64,000 nt of DNA from Luteolibacter yonseiensis (GTDB taxonomy: Bacteria > Verrucomicrobiota > Verrucomicrobiia > Verrucomicrobiales > Akkermansiaceae): contig NZ_JAENIK010000011.1 in assembly GCF_016595465.1 (NCBI RefSeq), positions 1,302,001 to 1,366,000 of the forward strand, given 5' to 3'. Position numbers and translations under genes: made by a program. The stretch's first letter is position 1. Every line of letters begins with the position of its first letter. The notes beneath the pieces were generated by a model. The model searched no databases. It was not told the origin of the DNA and saw only the letters and a program-made list of their open reading frames with translations. Positions 25,302 to 34,107 of the stretch are shown piece by piece.

Positions 25302-26702
25302 GTGTTGATCGTGAAATTCAAAAAATCCCCGATATCCCTTGCTCTCCTGCTTGGCGGAGCTTCGGCAATCATTTCGTTGCTATCATCCGTCGGTTGTCAG
25401 ATCTATCAGCCGAAGGCCCTTGACCCCGGTACGACCGCCATCAGTTTCGGGAAGCGCAGGCTGGATGATCCGCAGTTGCGGGACGCGATTATTTCCTCAG
25501 GCCATTGGAGCAGGGGGCGTGGTTGGCCGCCTTCTCCCTGGAGGCTCCGCGAATTGCAAGGGGCGGCGCTATACCATCATCCGGAAATCGCTGTGGCGAA
25601 GGCCAGGGGAGCCACCATGCGCGCCGGGATCGAAACGGCTGGCACCCGCCCGAATCCGACATTGTCCATCGGTCCCGAGTATGGAAACAAGGCGGGCGCC
25701 GGTGTCTCGCCATGGGTGATCGGTTTCTCTCTTGATGTGCCGCTGGAAACCGCCAACAAACGGGGCGAGAGAACGGCGCAGGCGATCGCAGCTTCGAACT
25801 CCGCCGCGCTGTCCGCCGCGGACACTGCGTGGACGGTCTCTTCCGGTGTCCGCGCGGCATTGCTGGAACTGGAGATCTGTATCCGGCGTCTCGACCTTCT
25901 GGAAGAACAGCGTGGGAACGACGCGGATCTCGTCTCGATGGTGTCCGAGCGGGTGAAAGCGGGCGAAGCACCCAAGACGGACCTCGGAGTCTATCAGACA
26001 CAACAGGGCCGCGATCTGCTCGATCTCGCCGACGGCCGCAGCAAACTCGACGCCGCCCGTGTGAAGCTCGCCACCGCGCTCGGCGTTCCGGCTATTTCGA
26101 TCCGCAATACAGCCGTCTCGTTCGGTGCCTTGGATCATTTTCCCGCAGCACCGGCGGAAAGCTCGCTCCGCAAGTCCGCGCTGATCCAGCGAAGCGACAT
26201 CCTCGGGGCGCTGGAAGATTATGCGGCGAGTGACGCCGCCCTGCGTTTGGAAATCGCGAAACAAACTCCGGACATTCATCTGAATCCCGGCTACACCTTT
26301 GACCAAGGTCAGTCCAAATGGGCCCTCGGTATCGGTTTCACCCTTCCCATCGATCGCAACGCAGGACCGATCCGTGAGGCCGCCGCCAAGCGCGACGAAT
26401 CCGCCGCCGTATTCGAGCGCTTGCAGATCGGTATCCGTGGCGAACTCGATCAGGCGCTGGCCGCCTACAACGCCGAACGCCAACGGCTGCGCGAGGTCGA
26501 AAATCTGGTCACCTCCCAGAACCAGCAGTTCGAAGACGCGGAACGTCTTTCCAAAGCAGGCGAAGGCGACCGGCTGACGGCAAATGCGGCCCGTTCTCTC
26601 GTTCTTCAAGCCAAGCTCGCCCGCATCGACGCCCTCGGTCAGGCACAGCAGTCGCTTGGCCGGTTGGAAGACAGCGCCCGCATTTCCTTCGATGAAAACT
26701 AA
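25302..26702 (+). CDS. Outer-membrane efflux channel (TolC/CzcC family)
   Basis: A 466-residue protein with GTG start. The N terminus is a lipoprotein-like or Sec signal (SLALLLGGASAIISLLSSVGC, Cys at about residue 30). Two homologous halves each carry long amphipathic helices typical of the TolC/OEP fold (HPEIAVAKARGATMRAGIETAGTRPNPTLSIGPEYG; second half DAALRLEIAKQTPDIHLNPGYTFDQGQSKWALGIGFTLPI). It forms the trimeric outer-membrane duct of the tripartite pump encoded downstream. The next gene starts inside its last codons (11-base overlap), and a TCTCAT direct-repeat box precedes it. The exact start (25302 or the GTG at 25311) is uncertain. Confidence 0.88.
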   Translation: MLIVKFKKSPISLALLLGGASAIISLLSSVGCQIYQPKALDPGTTAISFGKRRLDDPQLRDAIISSGHWSRGRGWPPSPWRLRELQGAALYHHPEIAVAKARGATMRAGIETAGTRPNPTLSIGPEYGNKAGAGVSPWVIGFSLDVPLETANKRGERTAQAIAASNSAALSAADTAWTVSSGVRAALLELEICIRRLDLLEEQRGNDADLVSMVSERVKAGEAPKTDLGVYQTQQGRDLLDLADGRSKLDAARVKLATALGVPAISIRNTAVSFGALDHFPAAPAESSLRKSALIQRSDILGALEDYAASDAALRLEIAKQTPDIHLNPGYTFDQGQSKWALGIGFTLPIDRNAGPIREAAAKRDESAAVFERLQIGIRGELDQALAAYNAERQRLREVENLVTSQNQQFEDAERLSKAGEGDRLTANAARSLVLQAKLARIDALGQAQQSLGRLEDSARISFDEN

Positions 26703-27597
26703 AATTCTAACATCTTTTTTCGTCCTGCTCACCGGACCGCCCGCCTGTGCGACCGAGATCGATGCCGAGGCCCAGCACCTCATCGGGCTGGAAACCGCCG
26801 AGCCAGCCGCGAGGTCGCTGCCACCGGAAGTGGCGGCATATGGCACGGTGCTGTCTCCCGCTCCATTGATCGATCTCTTCCGTCAGATCGATGCGGCCAA
26901 GGCGGCGTTGGAGATTTCCCAACAGACTTCCGACAGGGTGGAAAAATTGTTCGCTTCGGGAGAGCTGGTCGCCCGCAAGGATGTGGAGGCCGCTCAGGCG
27001 CAGTTGGTGAGGGATCGGGCCTCGATGCGGACACTGGAAGATCGGCTCGTTCTGGAATGGGGACCGCGTTTTTCCAAGCTGGCAGCTACGGATCGTGCGA
27101 CGTTGCTGGGAGACTTGTTGGAAGGGCGCATGGCTATCGCCCGGCTCTCGGTGGCCCGCTCCGAGACCGTCACCGGAATACCGCTGGCAGCGAACCTGCA
27201 TGTGTTCGGCCGGGAAATGAAACCGATCCGCTGCACGTCGATCTCGCCCGCCACCACGATGGATCCGGCCTTCCTGTCACAGGGATTTTTCGGGGTGATG
27301 GAGACGCCGGACACTCCGCTTGCGATCGGATTGACGCTCACCGGAAGCTTGGAAATCAGAGGCGAGCCGCGCTCCGGCATCAAGATTCCGCAGGCGGCTG
27401 TGGTGTTCTATTTGGGAAAGGCGTGGGTTTATCAAGGAGGTGGGGATGGGACATTCAAGCGGGTGGAGATACCCACGGACGAGCCTGTCGACGACGGTTG
27501 GTTTCTCTCCAACGGCGTGATCCCGCCCCATCCAGTGGTCACGAAGGGAGCACAGTCCATCCTATCCAAGGAAACGGCAGGTCCCGCCGAGGAATAA
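26692..27597 (+). CDS. Periplasmic adaptor of RND efflux pump, short form
   Basis: A 301-residue exported protein. Signal peptide MKTKILTSFFVLLTGPPACA is followed by a lipoyl/barrel region with the CzcB-like start EVAAYGTVLSPAPLIDLFRQIDAAKAALE. A helical hairpin (about residues 60-115, TSDRVEKLFASGELVARKDVEAAQAQL) and a C-terminal barrel (LEIRGEPRSGIKIPQAAVVFYLGKAWVYQ) follow. It is shorter than typical HlyD/CzcB adaptors (about 380-500), mainly because the hairpin and linking strands are compact. It should bridge the inner-membrane RND transporter and the TolC-like channel. Overlaps the channel gene by 11 bases and is 9 bp before the transporter gene. Confidence 0.83.
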   Translation: MKTKILTSFFVLLTGPPACATEIDAEAQHLIGLETAEPAARSLPPEVAAYGTVLSPAPLIDLFRQIDAAKAALEISQQTSDRVEKLFASGELVARKDVEAAQAQLVRDRASMRTLEDRLVLEWGPRFSKLAATDRATLLGDLLEGRMAIARLSVARSETVTGIPLAANLHVFGREMKPIRCTSISPATTMDPAFLSQGFFGVMETPDTPLAIGLTLTGSLEIRGEPRSGIKIPQAAVVFYLGKAWVYQGGGDGTFKRVEIPTDEPVDDGWFLSNGVIPPHPVVTKGAQSILSKETAGPAEE

Positions 27598-27606
27598 TAC
27601 GACGCC

Positions 27607-30600
27607 ATGTTAAGTTCGATCATCCGACATTCCCTGCGTTTCCGTGGCGTGGTCGTTGTGACGGCGGCTCTCGTCATGGGCTACGGCATTTATCAGACAT
27701 CGCAGTCATCGCTCGATGTATTCCCGGATTTCGTCCCGCCGCAGGTGACGATCCAGACGGAAGTCCCCGGCCTCGCTCCCGAACAGGTGGAGAAACTGGT
27801 GACTTATCCGATTGAGTCCGCCGTCAGCGGTATTGCGAATCTGGACACCGTCCGCTCGGAATCCATCCAAGGCCTGTCCGTGGTGACGGTGTCGTTCTCG
27901 GAAACGTCGGACGTGCTGATGGACCGGCAACTTCTGGCCGAGCGCATGACAGAGGTGGCAGGACATCTGCCGAAGGAATCAAAGGCGCCGACACTCTCGC
28001 CACTGGTTTCCTCGACGATGGATCTTTTGAAAATCGGCCTGACATCCGGGCAGGCCACTCCCATGGAAATGCGGACGCTGGCGGACTGGCAGCTCAAGCC
28101 CCTGCTGCTGGCGGTGCCGGGCGTTGCGGATGTCAGCGTGGTCGGTGGAGAGGTCGAGCAGATGCAAATCCAGGTGAATCCCGCGAAGCTGTTGGAATAT
28201 AAAATCACCCTTGCGGAAGTCATCAAGGCGGCTGGGGAAGCGGGTGGCATCCGTGGCGCCGGTTATATCGAGACGACGAACCAACGCCTGCTCATTGCGA
28301 CGGACGGACAGCTTTCAGACCCGGCGGGCATCGGATCGACCGTCATCAAGGGCGCTGGTGGAGACGCCGTGAGGTTGAGGGATGTGGCGGAAATCAAGAA
28401 GGCGGCAGCTCCGAAATCCGGCGACGCGCTGATCCAAGGAAAGCCGGGCATCCTGCTGGCGATGACCAGCCAATACGGTACGAACACGCTTGATGTGACC
28501 CGCCGCGTCGAGGCGGCGCTCGCCGATTTCCAACCCGCCTTGGACAAGCAAAACATCACCCTCCACGGCGCGCTGCACCGGCCCGCGAATTTCATTGAGA
28601 TCGCACTGGGCCACATCGGTCATTCGCTGGCCATCGGTGCGGTGCTTGTGGTGATCGTGCTGTTGGTTTTCCTGCGTAGCCCGCGCACGGCCTTCATCTC
28701 CTTCCTGTCGATACCGCTTTCGCTGTTGGCGGCGGTGATCGTTTTCCGCGCGTTCGGCGTGACTCTGAACACCATGACGCTCGGCGGCTTCGCGGTGGCC
28801 ATCGGCGTGGTGGTGGATGATGCGATCATCGACGTTGAGAACATCGTCCGGCGCTTGCGCGAAAACGCCACGCTCGCGGTTCCCAAGCCATACGCCAGCG
28901 TCATCCTCGACGCATCCGTGGAGGTCAGGGGAGCGATTGTCTACGCCACGCTGATCGTCATGGCAGCATTTATACCGGTATTCATGTTGGGAGGAATCCA
29001 AGGCCGGTTTTTCCTGCCGCTCGGGCTCGCCTTCGTGATGGCCACCATCGCCTCGCTGCTTGTCGCGGTCACGGTGACCCCGGCGCTGTGTTCGTTGATG
29101 CTGGGAAAACTGAAGGAGGAGCGCGAGCCGTTCTATCTGCGTGGGATGAAGTGGCTGCACTCGCGCTGCCTGCGTGGTGTCGCCCGTTTTCCCAAAACGA
29201 TATTTCTCATCGCGCTGCTGGTCCTCGGTGGGGTGGCGTTGCTGGTGCCCGGTTTGAAAACCAGCTTTCTGCCGGATTTCCGCGAGGGGCATTTCGTGAT
29301 GCAGCTTTCCGCCGTATCCGGAACATCGCTGCCGGAAATGAGCAGGATCGGAGCCTCGATCTCGAAGGAGCTTCTGGAGGATCCGCGCATCCTCAGCGTG
29401 CAGGAACAGGCCGGTCGTTCGGAGGCGGGCGTGGATACCTGGGGACCGGAGCGCTCGGAATTCCATATCGAACTCAAGCCGGGACCGGGCACCGACGAGG
29501 TGCGGACGCAGGAAGACATCCGGGCGCTGGCAGAGAAATACCCGGGCTTGCAATCGGAGGTTCTCACCTTTCTCGGCGACCGCATCAGCGAGACGATCAG
29601 CGGCGAGACCTCGGAAATCGTCCTCAGTCTTTATGGTGATGATCTTGACGCACTGGAAAAAAGCGCCGCGGAGGTGGCGGTCGTTCTTGGCAAAGTGAGT
29701 GGCGCGTCCGATGTGATGGTCCAGTCCGCCTCCGAGTCACCCCGTCTGGTGGTCCGTCTCAAGCCGGGGATGTTGGAACGCCTTGGCATCCGTTCCACCG
29801 AGGTTCTTGATGTTTTGCAAACCGTCTACCAGGGGACGGAGGTGGCGCAACTCTATCAAGGCAGCCAGCTTGTGCCGCTGGTCGTCACCGGCGGAGAAGA
29901 GGGCGATGTGGGGGGGCTCGCCAGGACACCGCTCGTCACCACCAGCGGGGCCATCGTGCAACTGCGGGAGGTGGCGGACGTGTTTTCCGCCGCAGGGCGT
30001 TCAACAATCCGGCACGAAGGGGGACGCCGCAGACAGGTCATCACTTGCAACACGCAGGGGCGCAGTGTGGCCGAGGTGGTGGCGGACGCCCGGAAGGACA
30101 TCGCAAAACAAGTGGATCTGGGAAAAGGCATGCAACTCGTTTTCACCGGTGCGGCGGAAGCCCAGGCCGAGGCGCACCGGAATCTGGTGGTTTCCTCGTC
30201 GCTCGCCCTGATGCTGGTGGTGCTGCTGTTATGGGCCGTTTTCCGCTCCGGCAGAAATGTCACGCTGGTAATGGTGAACCTGCCCTTCGCGATTGTCGGC
30301 GGAGTGGTGGCGCTGTGGATCAGCGGTCTGCCGGTTTCCCTCGGAGCGCTGGTCGGGATGGTGACCTTGTTCGGTGTCAGCACCCGCAACGCGATCATGA
30401 TGCTATCCCATTACGAACATCTCGTCCATGTGGATGGTTCGCCATGGAATCTCGAAACCGCAATACGCGGAGCGGGGGAGCGGATGGTCCCGGTCCTGAT
30501 GACGGCGACGGTCACCGCGCTCGCCCTTCTGCCCATCGCTCTCAGGCCGGAGGCCGCCGGTCAGGAAATCGAGGGACCGATGGCGATCGTCATCCTCGGT

Positions 30601-30699
30601 GGCCTGATTTCCTCCACCCTGTTGAATCTCCTTCTTCTGCCCGCGCTGGCGTTGAAATTCGGATACTTCGGGCGCGGACCTCACATGATAATGCCATGA
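27607..30699 (+). CDS. RND efflux transporter, CusA/CzcA-like heavy-metal-efflux subfamily
   Basis: A 1030-residue inner-membrane transporter with the classical 12-TM layout. It has TM1 at about residues 13-31, a large periplasmic loop, a TM2-6 cluster from about 340, a second loop and TM7-12 at the C terminus. The N-terminal FPDFVPPQVTIQTEVPGLAPEQVEKLVTYPIE motif is typical of the heavy-metal-efflux group. The TM4 proton-relay motif reads GGFAVAIGVVVDDAIIDVENIVRRL (about residue 400), with paired Asp and a further Asp before VEN, close to uncharacterised CusA/CzcA relatives rather than to Cu/Ag-specific CusA. Probable substrates are metal cations or cationic compounds; specificity is not resolved. 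The stop overlaps the next start (ATGA). Confidence 0.92.
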   Translation: MLSSIIRHSLRFRGVVVVTAALVMGYGIYQTSQSSLDVFPDFVPPQVTIQTEVPGLAPEQVEKLVTYPIESAVSGIANLDTVRSESIQGLSVVTVSFSETSDVLMDRQLLAERMTEVAGHLPKESKAPTLSPLVSSTMDLLKIGLTSGQATPMEMRTLADWQLKPLLLAVPGVADVSVVGGEVEQMQIQVNPAKLLEYKITLAEVIKAAGEAGGIRGAGYIETTNQRLLIATDGQLSDPAGIGSTVIKGAGGDAVRLRDVAEIKKAAAPKSGDALIQGKPGILLAMTSQYGTNTLDVTRRVEAALADFQPALDKQNITLHGALHRPANFIEIALGHIGHSLAIGAVLVVIVLLVFLRSPRTAFISFLSIPLSLLAAVIVFRAFGVTLNTMTLGGFAVAIGVVVDDAIIDVENIVRRLRENATLAVPKPYASVILDASVEVRGAIVYATLIVMAAFIPVFMLGGIQGRFFLPLGLAFVMATIASLLVAVTVTPALCSLMLGKLKEEREPFYLRGMKWLHSRCLRGVARFPKTIFLIALLVLGGVALLVPGLKTSFLPDFREGHFVMQLSAVSGTSLPEMSRIGASISKELLEDPRILSVQEQAGRSEAGVDTWGPERSEFHIELKPGPGTDEVRTQEDIRALAEKYPGLQSEVLTFLGDRISETISGETSEIVLSLYGDDLDALEKSAAEVAVVLGKVSGASDVMVQSASESPRLVVRLKPGMLERLGIRSTEVLDVLQTVYQGTEVAQLYQGSQLVPLVVTGGEEGDVGGLARTPLVTTSGAIVQLREVADVFSAAGRSTIRHEGGRRRQVITCNTQGRSVAEVVADARKDIAKQVDLGKGMQLVFTGAAEAQAEAHRNLVVSSSLALMLVVLLLWAVFRSGRNVTLVMVNLPFAIVGGVVALWISGLPVSLGALVGMVTLFGVSTRNAIMMLSHYEHLVHVDGSPWNLETAIRGAGERMVPVLMTATVTALALLPIALRPEAAGQEIEGPMAIVILGGLISSTLLNLLLLPALALKFGYFGRGPHMIMP

Positions 30700-31667
30700 C
30701 CGACACCCCGCTTCCTCCATCCGACCTGCGAATGGCAAATCAACAAAAAAGCGGTGCGGGCATCCTTCGCGTTTTTCCCTGCCATCCGCCCATGTCGCCG
30801 GGCATCGGCGCGAATGAAATTCACGATCCCCAAGCAGCCGTGCATTTCGACACTTCCTCACCGTGGGGCGCCTGGAAACCACGGGGGGCTGCCGCGTTCT
30901 GCCTGGAATTGATCGACCTTCTGCCGGCGAACCGCATTACCCGCAAGCTCGCCTTCCTGCTTCGCAAGCTGATCAAGACCGGCACGCAGGGAATCTATGA
31001 CCGCCGGATCTGGGATCTGTACCTCCGTCTCGGCGCGCGTGGAAATCTCACCGAGCAGCGCTGGCTGACCATGACCAACTTTCACGATGCTCCAGAGCGG
31101 GAGGCTCTGGCCTCCGTCCTGCATCCCGGAGCGGTGTTTGTTGATATCGGTGCGAACGCCGGGTTTTACACCTTCTGGGCGCTTGCCCAAAAACAGCCCG
31201 GCCTGCGCGTCATCGCGGTGGAGCCTTCCGAAGTCATGCTCGAGCGCATGCGTCACAATCTGGCCGTGAACGGCTTCACCGGCTCCGTCACGCTTTTCCC
31301 TTGCGCCGTCACGGCGGCGCCGTGTGAGGTCATCGTCGAACGGCATGAAGGCAATGCGGGCCAGACAACCGTGCGTCAGGAGGGGGGAGGCCGACGTGTT
31401 CCGGGCAGACCGTTGTTGGATCTTTTGCAAGAGGCAGCTGTTGTGGAAGTAGCCGCGATGAAAATCGACATCGAAGGCTTGGAGGTTCCCGTTCTTGAAG
31501 CGTTTTTCAACACCGCGCCGCGCCAGCTATGGCCGCGTTTGATTATCGGTGAAATCGTGGGACCGGGAGGAGGACCACTCGAGAATCTTCTCGTCGCCCA
31601 CGGCTATCAGCTCGGCCTCCGCACGAAAATGAACGGCATCCTCGTTCTCCCGGACGCGTCTCCGTAG
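30696..31667 (+). CDS. FkbM-family SAM-dependent methyltransferase
   Basis: A 323-residue soluble protein. The N-terminal 130 residues are family-unspecific. The C-terminal Rossmann domain has the SAM motif VFVDIGANAGFYTFWAL (about residue 147), VIAVEPSEVMLERMRHNL and the FkbM signature AMKIDIEGLEVPVLEAF. FkbM enzymes methylate hydroxyl groups of sugars or polyketides. ATG at 30696 overlaps the RND stop by 4 bases, so it is the last gene of the efflux operon, an unusual partner for an RND pump. A longer frame inside the RND gene is a shadow. The substrate is unknown; an envelope glycan or a methylated export substrate are both conceivable. Confidence 0.85.
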   Translation: MTDTPLPPSDLRMANQQKSGAGILRVFPCHPPMSPGIGANEIHDPQAAVHFDTSSPWGAWKPRGAAAFCLELIDLLPANRITRKLAFLLRKLIKTGTQGIYDRRIWDLYLRLGARGNLTEQRWLTMTNFHDAPEREALASVLHPGAVFVDIGANAGFYTFWALAQKQPGLRVIAVEPSEVMLERMRHNLAVNGFTGSVTLFPCAVTAAPCEVIVERHEGNAGQTTVRQEGGGRRVPGRPLLDLLQEAAVVEVAAMKIDIEGLEVPVLEAFFNTAPRQLWPRLIIGEIVGPGGGPLENLLVAHGYQLGLRTKMNGILVLPDASP

Positions 31668-31723
31668 TGAACCGTCCGGAAGCTTGGGCGAATTCCGACG
31701 CGTGAGGATGCTAAAAGGATTCT

Positions 31724-31795
31724 TATAATCATTTTATAATGTTTTTCTAATCATTTTATAATGATTTGCCGGTTTGTTTATAATCTTTCTATAAT
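31724..31795 (+). promoter_or_regulatory. Iterated AT-rich operator array before the TonB receptor
   Basis: Three near-identical 17-base units: TATAATCATTTTATAAT (31724-31740), TCTAATCATTTTATAAT (31746-31762) and TATAATCTTTCTATAAT (31779-31795). Each is two hexamers at an 11-base period, and the first two units are 22 bases (two helical turns) apart. The second also forms an inverted repeat AATCATT-TTAT-AATGATT (31749-31766), resembling a Fur-box half-site pair. It ends 84 bases before the receptor ATG and is far more AT-rich than its surroundings. Iron-dependent repression is the simplest reading. Confidence 0.6.
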
Positions 31796-31879
31796 AAAAG
31801 GATGATTTTTCAATTATGTTGAAATTGAATCTCAATAGTAATTGACGGGAAAAGTTAATCTATACAAAACCACGGCCAC

Positions 31880-34033
31880 ATGCACATCAATCGCACTTCG
31901 AAAGCCCTGGCGACCGGTCTACTTGCATTTTCCGCAGCGCCCGCACTGGTCAACGCCCAAGCCCAAAGCAACCCGAATCAGAGTGGTGAAACCGGCACGC
32001 TCCCCACTCTCGTGGTGAAAGCCAAGGCCGGGTCACCCTACGCCGTGAAGAAAACCACCACGGCCACCAAGACAGACACTCCGCTCATCGACACTCCGCA
32101 GTCGGTCACGGTCCTCAGCGAACAATTCCTCAAGGACACCGCCGTCAACAGCATCGGCGATGCCGTCCGTTATGTCCCCGGAGTGGGCACCGCCCAAGGC
32201 GAAGGCAACCGCGACACCGTGGTTTTCCGTGGCAGCAGTTCCACAGGCGACTACTTCGTGGACGGGCTCCGGGACGACGTGCAGTATTATCGCGACTTCT
32301 ACAACATCGAACAGGTCGATGTCCTCAAAGGCCCCAGCGGCATGATCTTCGGCCGTGGCGGTCCTGGCGGCGTGCTCAACCGCGTCACCAAACAAGCGGT
32401 GATCGGAGAGGGATCCTCTTATGAAGTCTCGGGCCTTGCCGGTTCCTGGGACCAGTATCGCACCACTTTCGATGTCAACCAGTCATTGGATGATGAGAAG
32501 GCGCTTCGTCTGAACGGGCTCTATGAAAACTCGGACTCCTATCGCGACGGTGTTTACAACGAGCGCGTGGGCGTGAACCCGACCTTCGGGTGGGCGATCT
32601 CCGATCAAACCACACTGCGTCTGGCCTTCGAATATTTTACCGACGAGCGCACCGCCGACCGCGGTATTCCTTCCTTCAACGGTAAGCCGTACAATACCGA
32701 CGAATCCACTTTCTTCGGCGATCCGGACCGCAGCCCCACCGATGTCGAAGTGCTCGCCTTCACCGCGTCCCTCGACCATAAGTTCACCGAGAACATCACT
32801 CTTCGCAACTCCACCCGCTACGCGTCCTATGACAAGTTCTACCAGAACGTCTTCGCGAGCAGCGCCGTGGGGGCCACAACACCGGGCATGCTTTCCGTCG
32901 CCGCCTACAACAATGCCACCGAGCGCGAGAATTTCCTCAACCAGACGGATGTGACATTCAAGTTCGACACCGGTTCCATCGGCCACACGCTGCTGACCGG
33001 GATGGAACTCAGTCGCCAGGAAACCGACAACTACCGCGAAACCGGCTATGTCGACCCGGCAGGCACCATCGCTCTTGGCAGTGGTGGCACCGGTATGGTC
33101 TCGGCAAAGGATCCACTTTATCATGGGCCGCTGTTTTTCCGCCAGAGTGCCACCGATGCCGACAACAATAGCGTGGCGGAAGGGGTGGCCTTGTATGTTC
33201 AGGATCAGGTGCAGCTCCTGCCCCAACTGCAGTTGATCGCCGGTTTGCGCGTTGATTTCCTGGATGTGGATTTCCACAACAACCGCACGGGCGAGGACAT
33301 CGAGACTTCCGACGATCTCTTCTCCCCCCGTCTGGGCCTCGTGTACAAACCAATCGAAAATCTGGCGCTCTACACCAGCTACGCCCGTTCCAACGTGCCG
33401 CGTGCGGGAGAACAGCTCGCCTCCCTCTCCGCCACCAACGCCTCGCTCGACCCCGAGGAGTTTGAGAACTACGAAATCGGCGCCAAGTGGGATGCGACCC
33501 AGCGCCTCTCCTTCACCGTCGCCGCCTTCCAGCTCAACCGGACCAACCAGGCGGTTGTGGATCCCACCGATTCCACCAAGCTCATCCTTGTGGACGGCCA
33601 GGAGGTCAAGGGCATCGAGCTTGGCGCCACCGGCCTGATCACCGACCGTTGGAGCATCTCCGCGGGCTATGCTTATCAGGAAGGCGAGACCCAGAGCTCC
33701 AACGGGCTCATCGCATCCGGAACACCTATCCAACAACTGCCAAAGAACTCGTTCTCCCTATGGAACCGCTACGACTTCAACGAGCATTGGGGAGTGGGCA
33801 TCGGAGCCATCTATCGCGACGAAATTTACGCGGCGGCTGACAATGCCGTCACCCTTCCTGACTTCGTCCGTTTTGACGCCGGCCTGTTCTATCGTCACGA
33901 CGATCATCTGAGCGCGCAGCTGAACGTGGAAAACCTCTTCAACGAAGAGTATTACAGCACCGCTCACAGCAACGATAACATCACCCCGGGTTCGCCGATC
34001 GCATTCCGCCTCGGCCTTACCTATAAATTCTGA
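31880..34033 (+). CDS. TonB-dependent siderophore receptor
   Basis: A 717-residue outer-membrane receptor. Signal peptide MHINRTSKALATGLLAFSAAPALVNAQA is followed by a TonB-box-like segment TLPTLVVKA (about residue 40) and a plug domain (about 60-190: DTPQSVTVLSEQFLKDTAVNSIGDAVRYVPGV, FRGSSSTGDYFVDGLRDDVQYYRD, VLKGPSGMIFGRGGPGGVLNRVTK). The 22-strand beta barrel ends in the aromatic terminal strand FRLGLTYKF. The motifs match catecholate/hydroxamate siderophore receptors of the FpvA/Fiu/FhuE type. It takes up ferric siderophores using TonB energy. An operator array precedes it and a terminator follows, so it is monocistronic. A Fur-family gene lies 880 bp downstream. Confidence 0.94.
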   Translation: MHINRTSKALATGLLAFSAAPALVNAQAQSNPNQSGETGTLPTLVVKAKAGSPYAVKKTTTATKTDTPLIDTPQSVTVLSEQFLKDTAVNSIGDAVRYVPGVGTAQGEGNRDTVVFRGSSSTGDYFVDGLRDDVQYYRDFYNIEQVDVLKGPSGMIFGRGGPGGVLNRVTKQAVIGEGSSYEVSGLAGSWDQYRTTFDVNQSLDDEKALRLNGLYENSDSYRDGVYNERVGVNPTFGWAISDQTTLRLAFEYFTDERTADRGIPSFNGKPYNTDESTFFGDPDRSPTDVEVLAFTASLDHKFTENITLRNSTRYASYDKFYQNVFASSAVGATTPGMLSVAAYNNATERENFLNQTDVTFKFDTGSIGHTLLTGMELSRQETDNYRETGYVDPAGTIALGSGGTGMVSAKDPLYHGPLFFRQSATDADNNSVAEGVALYVQDQVQLLPQLQLIAGLRVDFLDVDFHNNRTGEDIETSDDLFSPRLGLVYKPIENLALYTSYARSNVPRAGEQLASLSATNASLDPEEFENYEIGAKWDATQRLSFTVAAFQLNRTNQAVVDPTDSTKLILVDGQEVKGIELGATGLITDRWSISAGYAYQEGETQSSNGLIASGTPIQQLPKNSFSLWNRYDFNEHWGVGIGAIYRDEIYAAADNAVTLPDFVRFDAGLFYRHDDHLSAQLNVENLFNEEYYSTAHSNDNITPGSPIAFRLGLTYKF

Positions 34034-34078
34034 GCAGACGGGGTCCGCCTTGAACGGCCCGCAGAATGTAACATTTGT

Positions 34079-34107
34079 CCAGGTCCCGTATCGGGACCTG
34101 GATTTTT
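34079..34107 (+). terminator. Rho-independent terminator of the TonB receptor gene
   Basis: Perfect 10-bp stem CCAGGTCCCG / CGGGACCTGG with a TAT loop, followed by ATTTTTG, 45 bases after the receptor stop. Confidence 0.93.
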
